Source: an uncultured Prevotella sp. (GTDB taxonomy: Bacteria; Bacteroidota; Bacteroidia; Bacteroidales; Bacteroidaceae). Taken from it: a stretch of DNA of 5,884 nt. A model generated the notes under the pieces. The model was not told where the DNA came from, did no database searches, and saw only the letters and a program-made list of their open reading frames with translations. Location of the stretch: contig CALJCU010000377.1 in NCBI GenBank assembly GCA_938023885.1, positions 1 to 5,884 on the forward strand. The letters run 5' to 3'. Position numbers and translations under genes: made by a program. Position 1 is the stretch's first letter; each line of letters begins with the position of its first letter. Positions 1-5,884 of this stretch are shown here, one piece after another.

Positions 1-443
1 AAGACCGACGGCAAACTCTATCAGGCGGCCATCGACGACTATGCCTCACGCATCAGCCATTACATGCCATTCAACGTAAAGGTCATACCCGACATCAAAA
101 ACACACGCGCCCTCTCTGAAGAACAACAGAAAGAGCGCGAGGGGAATCTTATCTTAGAGAATGTGCAGCCACAGGACTGTCTCGTGCTGCTCGACGAGCG
201 CGGCGAGGAACGGCGCAGCATCGAGTTTGCCCGATGGCTCGGCAAGCGCCAGGCAGCAGGAGGTAACCTCATTTCGTCACCGGCGGTCCCTACGGCTTCT
301 CTGAGGCAGTGTACAAACAGGCCGAAGCGATAGTGTCGCTCTCCCGCATGACCTTCTCCCACCAGATGGTGCGTCTCATCTTCATCGAGCAGCTCTACCG
401 TGCCTGTACCATCCTCAAAGGCGGGAAGTACCACCACGAGTGA
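1..443 (+). pseudogene. rlmH: rlmH, 23S rRNA (pseudouridine1915-N3)-methyltransferase; 5'-truncated by window edge and frameshifted
   Basis: RlmH is a small cytoplasmic SPOUT-fold enzyme that uses S-adenosylmethionine to methylate N3 of pseudouridine 1915 in helix 69 of 23S rRNA, acting as a homodimer on the assembled ribosome. Frame 1 from base 1 begins KTDGKLYQAAIDDY, fits the family from about residue 10, and includes the LLDERG motif (190-207). At about 272-275 the match moves to another frame, which reads FVTGGPYGFSE (273-305), the glycine-rich cofactor-loop region, then the MTFSHQMVRLIFIEQ helix, and ends GGKYHHE at the TGA at 441-443. Both halves together give about 147 residues against a usual 155-157, so only the N-terminus lies outside. 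One missing T in a short T run (271-274) explains the shift. If it is real, frame 1 stops at 331-333 and the protein loses its cofactor loop and C-terminus, so it should be inactive; a sequencing or assembly error is equally possible. Identity is very secure; true pseudogene status is not. Confidence 0.88.
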
Positions 444-497
444 AGTTCCGGCCTATTATACCAAGCCTCCGATTCCGATGTTGAATAACTTGCGGCC

Positions 498-534
498 TTT
501 TGCCAGCATGCAAAAACTACCGCTTTGCACATGC
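498..534 (+). other. Two overlapping, mutually exclusive hairpins downstream of rlmH
   Basis: TTTTGC (498-503) pairs perfectly with GCAAAA (510-515) across a six-base loop. The same GCAAA bases can instead join a longer stem: GCATG plus CAAA (506-514) pairs with TTTG plus CATGC (524-527 and 530-534), giving nine pairs with a two-base bulge at 528-529. The structure starts 55 bases after the rlmH stop. It could help end rlmH transcription, but no T run follows, so it is not a standard intrinsic terminator. A ten-base palindrome, ACCTATAGGT (535-544), follows directly. The pairing is seen in the sequence; any function is a guess. Confidence 0.35.
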
Positions 535-637
535 ACCTATAGGTCGGGTTCCAAGCTTAGAATCTACTGATTTGGATGATTGCGGATATCCATTAAAAAT
601 AACATTAGATAACTCAAAAAATTCTTTGTTTTAGGTA

Positions 638-668
638 TTGTGAGGGTGCACCTTTTTGCTTAACTTTG
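638..668 (+). promoter_or_regulatory. Bacteroidetes-type sigma(ABfr) promoter, probably for the surface operon
   Basis: TAACTTTG at 661-668 is an exact match to the Bacteroidetes -7 pattern TAnnTTTG. TTG at 638-640 supplies a -33 element with a 20-base spacer, the spacing expected for the primary sigma factor in this phylum. Transcription would start near 673-676. No other exact TAnnTTTG was found on the + strand between rlmH and the receptor gene, so this is the best candidate promoter for the three downstream genes and implies a leader of about 560 bases. The elements are seen directly; the link to the operon is inferred. Confidence 0.6.
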
Positions 669-675
669 CGGCGGA

Positions 676-1233
676 TTCTCAGGACGACTTCTAAAACGAA
701 GACATGATATAACGTGAGAAGTACGTACAAACACACTTTAAAAAGAACAAAAAGCACTGTAATAAGAGAAGAGAGATTGGCTTTGTTGCACCAGACAAGC
801 TAAAACCAGTTTTCTTAATAGGACTTAGATCCTAGTTTGCAGCGTGGCTCCGTTTCCGGTAGACAAACGATTGTGCCGTTGGAGGCCTTATAAAAGTAAA
901 TGAATGTTACGGTGTGTCTATTGGCAGATGTCCTTTATGGAGCTCACCTCCTACCACGATAGGACAGAATCCGACAATAATAGAGAGGAAGTGCCAGGAT
1001 AGTCATGGATGGGGAGGTCAGTAATCGCGAAAGTAGGAAATAAGGGAAGAATCCTGCGCCTACAGAACGGACATGCTCGATGTGGCCTTGATTTAACAGC
1101 AACTGACAATGATCAGTTATATAGAAGAAAGTAAATTATTGCTATTATTAAAGTGTCATTCTGTAAGCCCGAACGCTGGTAAGACATAGTACAAAGTAAT
1201 GGGTCATTTGTTATACACATAAATTTAATATTG
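676..1233 (+). other. Long 5' leader / intergenic region with many short complementary segments; possible structured RNA
   Basis: No reading frame here looks like a protein on either strand; all frames are interrupted by stops. Short pairings are frequent: AAAACCAGTTTT (802-813, too tight a loop to fold but symmetric), TAGGA/TCCTA (819-823 with 830-834), GGAG/CTCC (939-942 with 948-951), TCCTA/TAGGA (949-953 with 960-964), and a nested hairpin with GTAGG/CCTAC outside (1033-1037 with 1059-1063) and GGGA/TCCT inside (1044-1047 with 1052-1055). The pair units at 819-834 and 949-964 are complementary to each other, so alternative folds are possible. If the promoter at 638-668 drives the receptor operon, this is its untranslated leader and could carry a regulatory RNA. 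A decayed mobile RNA element is another reading. I recognise no complete known riboswitch or RNA gene. Confidence 0.3.
1101..1118. repeat. Perfect inverted repeat AACTGA-CAATGA-TCAGTT
   Basis: AACTGA (1101-1106) and TCAGTT (1113-1118) are exact reverse complements around six bases. The site lies 116 bases before the receptor start codon. As RNA it would be a small hairpin without a T run; as DNA it could be an operator for a dimeric regulator. Six-base arms occur by chance fairly often, so function is unproven. Confidence 0.4.
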
Positions 1234-4056
1234 ATGAAACGAGTAGAGAACAAACTAAGGACATCCCTATTTCTGTTGCTGACCTGGATCGGGATTAGCG
1301 TTCATGCCCAGCAGAATATAAAGATCGACGGTACAGTGTTCGAGGCAGGCAGACAGCCACTTGCCGGGGCTACCATCTTCTTGCCCGAGTTCAGAATTGC
1401 GGCGGTTACCGACCTTAACGGTCACTTTCGTCTGAATAACGTTCCCCAGGGAAAGGTCAGATTTCAAGTAAAGTATTTGGGCAAGCAGGACCTGGACACA
1501 TTGATTGTTGTCAAATCTACCAGCAGGCTCAACTTTACGCTGGCCGATGAAAACTTCCGTTTAAAGGATGTGGTGGTTACCGCACAGAACAAGAATTCAG
1601 GACAGTCGACCGCGTCATTCATCAACCGGAATGCCATCGACCATTTGCAGTCGACCAGTCTTGCCGACGTACTTTCGTTGATGCCAGGTGCCATCAGCAA
1701 TAATCAAGATCTTAATTCCGCAAAGACCATTACCATTCGAGGAATAGAAGGAGGCACGGGGTCTGCCATGAATTCCTTGGGAGCAGCCGTCATCACCGAT
1801 GGTGCCCCCCTGTCAAACAATGCAAATCTCAGCTCGCTGAACCCTTCGATCAATGGCAGTGCCGCCGCCATGGCCGGAGGCGCCGATGCCAATACCGGCG
1901 TAGATGCCCGCGGTATCTCAACCGGCAACATTGAATCGGTAGAAGTCATTCGGGGAATTCCATCCGTTGAATACGGCGACCTGACTTCCGGAGCCGTGAT
2001 CCTCCATACAAAAGCAGGACGCGAACCACTGAAGATCAATGTAAAGGCTAATCCTAATGTCTACCAAGGCAGCATCGAAACAGGATTCGAGTTGGGCAAG
2101 CGTGCTGGTGCCCTGAATATCAGCGGCGACTATGCCTATAATAATAATGATGTAACCGCCACTTACCGTTCTTATCAGCGTGTCAATACGAAGGCGCTCT
2201 ATTCTAATTCTTTCTTCGACAATCATCTGCGCAGCAACATTTCCCTGAGTTTCAACTATGGTAATGACCGGCAGAAGCAGAATCCTGATGCCATGCGTGA
2301 CATCTACCGCAGGGAGGAAGCCGGCATACGCCTGAATACCAACGGCCTCTTGCAGTTTGACAAGGGATGGCTTCAGAACCTCCGTTATGTCATCCAGGGA
2401 TCATACACGTCGAAGCAGAGCATGACAGAAGAAGAGGAGAGCGCCGCCAACTCTGTGTACTCGGGTACCTATACCGACGGCACGGTGCTGAGCAATAAGG
2501 TAGGCAAGCACGTCTATGACGCAACAGGCAATGAGATAACGCATTTCTCAGATGTCGATGTAGCGGCAGGCTATTATGCACATTATCTCTCGAATGGATA
2601 TATGACACATAACGAGATTGACAGCAGGGAAGTGAACTTCTTTGCTAAGCTCACAGCCAACTTCTTCAAGAATTTCGGGAAGGTGAACAATGGCCTTCTG
2701 CTCGGTGCCGACTTCAAGGCCGACGGCAATGAGGGAGATGGTACGAAATGGAGCATCAACAATCCGCCTTACCGTTCGGTTAGCAACATTGATGGCAGCT
2801 ATCGTCCCCGGAGCTATAAGGACATTCCTTATGTCAACACCTTAGGTCTCTTTGCCGAGGACAACTTCAATTGGAATATCGGTCGCCGTGCCGTGGATAT
2901 ACAGTTAGGTGCACGTTATGACCATACATCTGTCGTGGGCGGAATCCTAAGCCCCCGTCTGAACGCATCCCTTGATATCATTCCTGATATCCTCACTGTC
3001 AGGGGCGGATATGGAGTTACGGCAAAGATGCCAACCTTGTTCTATCTCTATCCACAGAATGCTTACTTCGAATACGTCAACCTTAATGAGCTTGCCAATG
3101 AGAACATCCCGGAGGGTGATCGTACGCTGATTACAACGACAAAGGTTGTGGATACGCAGAACCGGAACCTGAAAATCGCCAAGAACTGTAAAAGCGAGAT
3201 CGGCTTCGACTTGAAGTTAGGCAAGACCCAGCTTAGCGTGACCGGATATGATGAGCGGTTGAGGAATGGTTACGGCATGGGGTCCACCCTTAATTCCTTC
3301 TTCCCGTTCACCTACAACACTTATGGTCGGGATGCAGACGGGAATATCGCTTTGACAGGCTCTTATCCCGTACTCTCGTCCTATTATACACCAGTCAACA
3401 ACCTGAGACTTGACACGAAGGGTGTGGAGTTTGAGTTCAACACGGGTCGTATTGAGTCTGTCCGTACCTCATTCCAACTGAGCGGTGCCTGGATGGAGTC
3501 GAAGAACAAGACAGTATCGCCTCTGTTCTACGACGAATCAGGTTCAACCCCCTCTTCGCGCCACAACATAGCCATCTACTCCTCCGACCGCCAACAGTCG
3601 TATGAGAAGCAGTTTGTCACCACTCTGCGTGCTACCCATAACATTCCCGGCATCGGCTTCGTGGTGACGCTGACCGCACAGGCTGTCTGGAACCAGAGCG
3701 ACTGGACAACCTATAATAACGACTCTATCCCAATCGGCTATCTGTCTTTGAAAGACGGTAGTGTGAACTATTTTGCAAACGGACAGTTTAAGACCGTTCG
3801 GAATGTCAAGGACGCAGGCTACAGCTACATGGTCCGCAATGCAAGTCATACAGCCGCCATCAAGGAGACCGTGAGCCCCTATTTCCAGTTCAACATCAAC
3901 ATCACCAAGGAGATAGGAGACATTGCCCGTATCTCGTTCTTTGCCAACAACTTCTTCCGCAGCTATCCAAGAAAGGAGAGCAAGCGTTATCCCGGCACTT
4001 ACTATACCTATAACAATAAGTTCTACTTCGGTATGGATTTGTCACTGAAAATATAA
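1234..4056 (+). CDS. TonB-dependent outer-membrane receptor with N-terminal carboxypeptidase-regulatory-like domain
   Basis: This is a 940-residue outer-membrane transporter that would import a bound ligand using energy passed from the inner membrane by TonB-ExbBD. A signal peptide covers residues 1-25 (hydrophobic LFLLLTWIGI, then VHA before QQ). Residues about 30-105 form a carboxypeptidase-regulatory-like beta sandwich (GTVFEAGRQPLAGATIFLP, TDLNGHF), typical of Bacteroidetes receptors. KDVVVTA (111-117) is a likely TonB-box region. The plug spans about 120-260, with TIRG (167-170), DGAPLSNNANL (189-199) and the family signature VEVIRGIPSVEYGDLTSG (237-254). The rest, about 270-940, is aromatic-rich and alternating, as in a 22-strand barrel, and ends MDLSLKI without the usual final aromatic residue. 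A Gly/Ala-rich loop at 208-231 interrupts the plug. An in-frame TTG precedes the ATG directly; I chose the ATG at 1234 because the Lys/Arg-rich signal start follows it and TTG starts are rare. The upstream bases are AT-rich with no clear ribosome site, as is common in this phylum. A lipoprotein gene, not a SusD gene, follows after 15 bases. The ligand is unknown. Confidence 0.95.
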   Translation: MKRVENKLRTSLFLLLTWIGISVHAQQNIKIDGTVFEAGRQPLAGATIFLPEFRIAAVTDLNGHFRLNNVPQGKVRFQVKYLGKQDLDTLIVVKSTSRLNFTLADENFRLKDVVVTAQNKNSGQSTASFINRNAIDHLQSTSLADVLSLMPGAISNNQDLNSAKTITIRGIEGGTGSAMNSLGAAVITDGAPLSNNANLSSLNPSINGSAAAMAGGADANTGVDARGISTGNIESVEVIRGIPSVEYGDLTSGAVILHTKAGREPLKINVKANPNVYQGSIETGFELGKRAGALNISGDYAYNNNDVTATYRSYQRVNTKALYSNSFFDNHLRSNISLSFNYGNDRQKQNPDAMRDIYRREEAGIRLNTNGLLQFDKGWLQNLRYVIQGSYTSKQSMTEEEESAANSVYSGTYTDGTVLSNKVGKHVYDATGNEITHFSDVDVAAGYYAHYLSNGYMTHNEIDSREVNFFAKLTANFFKNFGKVNNGLLLGADFKADGNEGDGTKWSINNPPYRSVSNIDGSYRPRSYKDIPYVNTLGLFAEDNFNWNIGRRAVDIQLGARYDHTSVVGGILSPRLNASLDIIPDILTVRGGYGVTAKMPTLFYLYPQNAYFEYVNLNELANENIPEGDRTLITTTKVVDTQNRNLKIAKNCKSEIGFDLKLGKTQLSVTGYDERLRNGYGMGSTLNSFFPFTYNTYGRDADGNIALTGSYPVLSSYYTPVNNLRLDTKGVEFEFNTGRIESVRTSFQLSGAWMESKNKTVSPLFYDESGSTPSSRHNIAIYSSDRQQSYEKQFVTTLRATHNIPGIGFVVTLTAQAVWNQSDWTTYNNDSIPIGYLSLKDGSVNYFANGQFKTVRNVKDAGYSYMVRNASHTAAIKETVSPYFQFNINITKEIGDIARISFFANNFFRSYPRKESKRYPGTYYTYNNKFYFGMDLSLKI

Positions 4057-4059
4057 AAG

Positions 4060-4069
4060 AGGAAAGAAT
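4060..4069 (+). promoter_or_regulatory. Ribosome binding site of the lipoprotein gene (AGGAAAGAAT)
   Basis: Purine-rich AGGAAAG at 4060-4066 lies five bases before the ATG at 4072, inside the 15-base gap after the receptor stop. It supports the 4072 start and tight coupling to the receptor gene. The same ten bases recur before the third gene (5330-5339). Confidence 0.6.
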
Positions 4070-4071
4070 AT

Positions 4072-5325
4072 ATGAAAAAAACAGTATTATTTATATGTGC
4101 GATGGTGCCGCTTCTCGCTGCCTGCACCAGTTTTGATGAGGCATCGAAAGCTAAAGATATCTCCGCGCTCAACGTAGGCGTGAACCTCACTGTGGATGTT
4201 GAGAACCTAGCATCGGTAAAAGACTTGAAAGTGAAGCTCGACAACTATTCAGATGGTTATCATTACGAGAAAAAGGTCTCGGACATGAAAGTCGAGATGA
4301 GCGATATTATACCCGGCATCTATACCGTCTCTGTCTCCGGTACGGCTTATGACCAGAGGGGGGACGAATATTATATCAACGGAAACTCCGTGAATAAAGC
4401 ACTCTATCGTGGCGTAGAAAGCGTGGACATCACCTTGCAAGGACTGAAGGTGAGCCCGTTGGTATTCAAGGAGATCTATTATGCGGGCAGCAAACCGCCC
4501 GTGGGATTTGCTTATTTCCGCGACCAGTTCTATGAGGTGTACAACAACTCTTCAGAAGTACAGTATTTAGACGGCGTGTATTTTGCCCAACTGTATCCTA
4601 CCAATGCCACTCGCACACTTCCCATTTGGGATGGAGGGACAGATGATAATGTCTGCTATGCAGAGCGTATCTGGAAGTTCCCAGGCGATGGCACGCAATA
4701 CCCCCTGAAGCCGGGCGAGAGCGCTGTTATCGCTCAGTTTGCCGCCAACCACAAACTGGAGATCTACAACCCCAATTCCCCTGTAGACTGCAGCCATGCT
4801 GAGTTTGAGTTCTTCCCTGAGAACAACCGCTTGCCGGATATGCCAGCCATCAACATGGTACATGCCTTCTACAACGGCAAGGCAACCATTGGTAACCTAT
4901 ATCAGTTTCTGACCTCTGTATTCGGCGGTGCCTTCTGTATCTTCCGTGTACCTGGAGGATCAGACTGGGACCCCTTGAACAACAAGACTTATCAGGCTCA
5001 TGAGGTCAATAAGAGTGCCATCAAGGCAAAAATTCCCATCAGCTATGTGCTCGATGCCGTGGAATGCGTCAACAACGAGAACTATTCGGATTCCAAGCGT
5101 ATCCCTGCCGTACTGGATGCAGGTATCACCTGGGTAGGGAAGACCTACTGTGGATTAGGCGTAGCCCGGAAAGTGATAGTAGAGAATGGTGATACCTTAC
5201 GCAGAGACAACGGAGCCCTGATCTTCCAGGACACCAACAATTCTACCAACGACTTCGAGCGCGGGGTCGTACCGGTGCTCCACCGTTACAATACGGGTGT
5301 GCCTTCTTGGAATGCAACCTATTAA
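4072..5325 (+). CDS. DUF4876-type surface lipoprotein, partner of the TonB-dependent receptor
   Basis: This 417-residue lipoprotein probably sits in the outer membrane and may bind, shape or hand over the ligand of the neighbouring receptor; no reaction is known for the family. The start MKKTVLFICAMVPLLAAC is a lipoprotein signal with lipobox LAAC at 15-18, so Cys18 would be lipidated. FDE at 21-23 follows closely, resembling the acidic signal that sends Bacteroidetes lipoproteins to the cell surface. Residues about 32-125 look like an immunoglobulin-like sandwich of alternating strands (VGVNLTVDVENL, IPGIYTVSVSGTA). From about 128 the family-type core starts: LVFKEIYYAGS (130-140), then DQFYEVYNNS and YLDGVYFA (151-172), a pattern like a lamin-tail-like fold. 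It ends with LIFQDTNNSTNDFE (383-396) and a short tail, PSWNATY. No catalytic motif was seen. Four Cys residues after Cys18 (195, 240, 289, 332) plus Cys360 could form disulphides. Tandem stops TAATAA close the gene. Lipoprotein status is very likely; the DUF4876 call is by recalled similarity and fairly secure; the role is inferred from context. Confidence 0.88.
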   Translation: MKKTVLFICAMVPLLAACTSFDEASKAKDISALNVGVNLTVDVENLASVKDLKVKLDNYSDGYHYEKKVSDMKVEMSDIIPGIYTVSVSGTAYDQRGDEYYINGNSVNKALYRGVESVDITLQGLKVSPLVFKEIYYAGSKPPVGFAYFRDQFYEVYNNSSEVQYLDGVYFAQLYPTNATRTLPIWDGGTDDNVCYAERIWKFPGDGTQYPLKPGESAVIAQFAANHKLEIYNPNSPVDCSHAEFEFFPENNRLPDMPAINMVHAFYNGKATIGNLYQFLTSVFGGAFCIFRVPGGSDWDPLNNKTYQAHEVNKSAIKAKIPISYVLDAVECVNNENYSDSKRIPAVLDAGITWVGKTYCGLGVARKVIVENGDTLRRDNGALIFQDTNNSTNDFERGVVPVLHRYNTGVPSWNATY

Positions 5326-5329
5326 TAAC

Positions 5330-5339
5330 AGGAAAGAAT
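5330..5339 (+). promoter_or_regulatory. Purine-rich site before the third gene (AGGAAAGAAT)
   Basis: This is an exact ten-base copy of the site before the lipoprotein gene, but here it ends ten bases before the ATG rather than two. A second purine stretch, AGAAAG at 5341-5346, lies closer to the start and may be the actual ribosome contact. No terminator or promoter was seen in the 24-base gap, which agrees with one transcript. Confidence 0.45.
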
Positions 5340-5349
5340 CAGAAAGTCT

Positions 5350-5884
5350 ATGAATCGTTTATTGAAAAATATAGATAGAACTGTCGTCGTGCTGGTGCTG
5401 GCGGCATTCGCAGCCACGGCCGGGGCACAGACAGATAAGGGGCTGTCGCCTGCCGCACAGGAACTGCTTGAGGAACAGCGCCTATGGTTCCATTCCCCCA
5501 ATGCGGCCGGTACTGCCTTTGATGACACCCGCAACTATTCTAATCTGAATGTCAGCTATGACGTACAGACCGGTGATTTCCATCGGGGCATGACAGGCAG
5601 GACTATCCGGGATACGAATATCTATACAGAGGGATTCCTCAATCTGAAGAATGCCTATGTATGGGGAGAGTTCAAGTTTACACACGAGAATGTCAGTGAT
5701 GCACGCTTCAATGCTTCCATCACCGATCCTTATCGCGGACAGCCTTACTTCGTGGTTGATTCAGGTCAGCCCAGCAAATGGCGCAACCAGAACTATTACT
5801 TGCGCTTCCGGGCTGCGACACCATTGGTCCTCGAACGCCTCACCTTTGGTATTGACGGTACCTATAGGGCACAGCTGGCGGCCA
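5350..5884 (+). CDS. DUF6850-type outer-membrane beta-barrel protein, 3' end outside the window
   Basis: Only the first 178 codons are present, perhaps a third of the gene judging from my memory of a family length near 500 residues. A signal peptide covers residues 1-26 (MNRLLKNIDR, hydrophobic VVVLVLAAFAATA, cleavage after AGA), with no lipobox Cys. The mature start LSPAAQELLEEQRLWFHSPNA is followed by alternating polar/aromatic segments that suit barrel strands: NLNVSYDVQTGDFH (66-79), GFLNLKNAYVWGEFKFTHENV (95-115), YYLRFRAATPLV (149-160) and RLTFGIDGTYRAQ (163-175). The RWRNQ-like segment PSKWRNQNYYLRFRAAT and FGIDGTY fit what I recall of DUF6850 proteins that neighbour DUF4876 lipoproteins. 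It begins 24 bases after the lipoprotein stop and so is probably co-transcribed with it. The job is unknown: an accessory pore, a ligand-binding barrel or a complex scaffold are all possible. Outer-membrane export is well supported; the family name less so. Confidence 0.8.
   Translation, partial: MNRLLKNIDRTVVVLVLAAFAATAGAQTDKGLSPAAQELLEEQRLWFHSPNAAGTAFDDTRNYSNLNVSYDVQTGDFHRGMTGRTIRDTNIYTEGFLNLKNAYVWGEFKFTHENVSDARFNASITDPYRGQPYFVVDSGQPSKWRNQNYYLRFRAATPLVLERLTFGIDGTYRAQLAA

Noticed and set aside
60..437. 125-codon open frame on the - strand opposite rlmH
   Set aside because: It lies fully antisense to a clearly recognisable rlmH, has low-complexity Ser/Arg content and no family resemblance; it is a by-product of the G+C-rich coding strand.
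778..795. Terminal inverted repeat of an IS5-like insertion sequence (GGCTTTGTTGCACC)
   Set aside because: The string resembles ends of some IS5-group elements, but no partner repeat GGTGCAACAAAGCC and no transposase fragment was found in the window.
1031..1080. Cobalamin riboswitch before the TonB receptor
   Set aside because: A few bases around GGGAAGAATCCTG and CTACAG resemble parts of the B12 box, but the order and spacing of the conserved blocks are wrong and the conserved GCCACTG segment is absent.
1231..1233. TTG as the start codon of the receptor
   Set aside because: An ATG follows immediately and fits the signal peptide start; there is no reason to prefer the rare start, and it would add only one residue.
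444..1233. CRISPR array, tRNA or rRNA gene in the spacer
   Set aside because: No regularly spaced repeats, cloverleaf arms with a TTCRA-type loop, or conserved rRNA segments were seen.
1704..2226. Open frames of 102-111 codons on the - strand within the receptor gene
   Set aside because: They overlap each other and a well-supported receptor in the opposite direction, and their translations look like random hydrophobic mixtures without a family pattern.

Overview
The window looks like chromosomal DNA from a member of the Bacteroidales, with the Prevotella/Bacteroides group most likely. The evidence is the family content: a TonB-dependent receptor with an N-terminal carboxypeptidase-regulatory-like domain, a DUF4876-type lipoprotein and a DUF6850-type outer-membrane barrel. 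One match to the Bacteroidetes promoter pattern (TTG, 20 bp, TAnnTTTG) and purine-rich sites rather than strong classical Shine-Dalgarno sequences agree with this. I read this by eye; no database was searched.

Layout. Bases 1-443 hold the 3' part of rlmH, the 23S rRNA pseudouridine-1915 methyltransferase gene. It reads on the + strand and lacks only about ten N-terminal codons, but it carries a one-base frameshift near 272-275. Bases 444-1233 are a 790-base stretch without a convincing protein gene. It contains two overlapping hairpins just after rlmH (498-534), a good promoter (638-668), and then a leader of about 560 bases rich in short self-complementary segments, ending in a perfect inverted repeat at 1101-1118. 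From 1234 to the right edge there are three + strand genes with gaps of 15 and 24 bases: a 940-residue TonB-dependent receptor, a 417-residue lipoprotein, and the first 178 residues of an exported barrel protein that runs off the window.

The three downstream genes look like one operon for a cell-surface system. The receptor would move a ligand through the outer membrane using TonB energy, the lipoprotein (with an acidic stretch after its lipid-bearing Cys) would sit on the outer membrane and may bind or hand over the ligand, and the third protein would be another outer-membrane barrel. No SusD-like protein, glycoside hydrolase, sulfatase or peptidase is visible, so the set does not look like a classical polysaccharide-utilisation locus within the window. 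The ligand cannot be read from the sequence. The most worthwhile points are this poorly characterised receptor/lipoprotein/barrel set, its long structured leader, and the rlmH frameshift.
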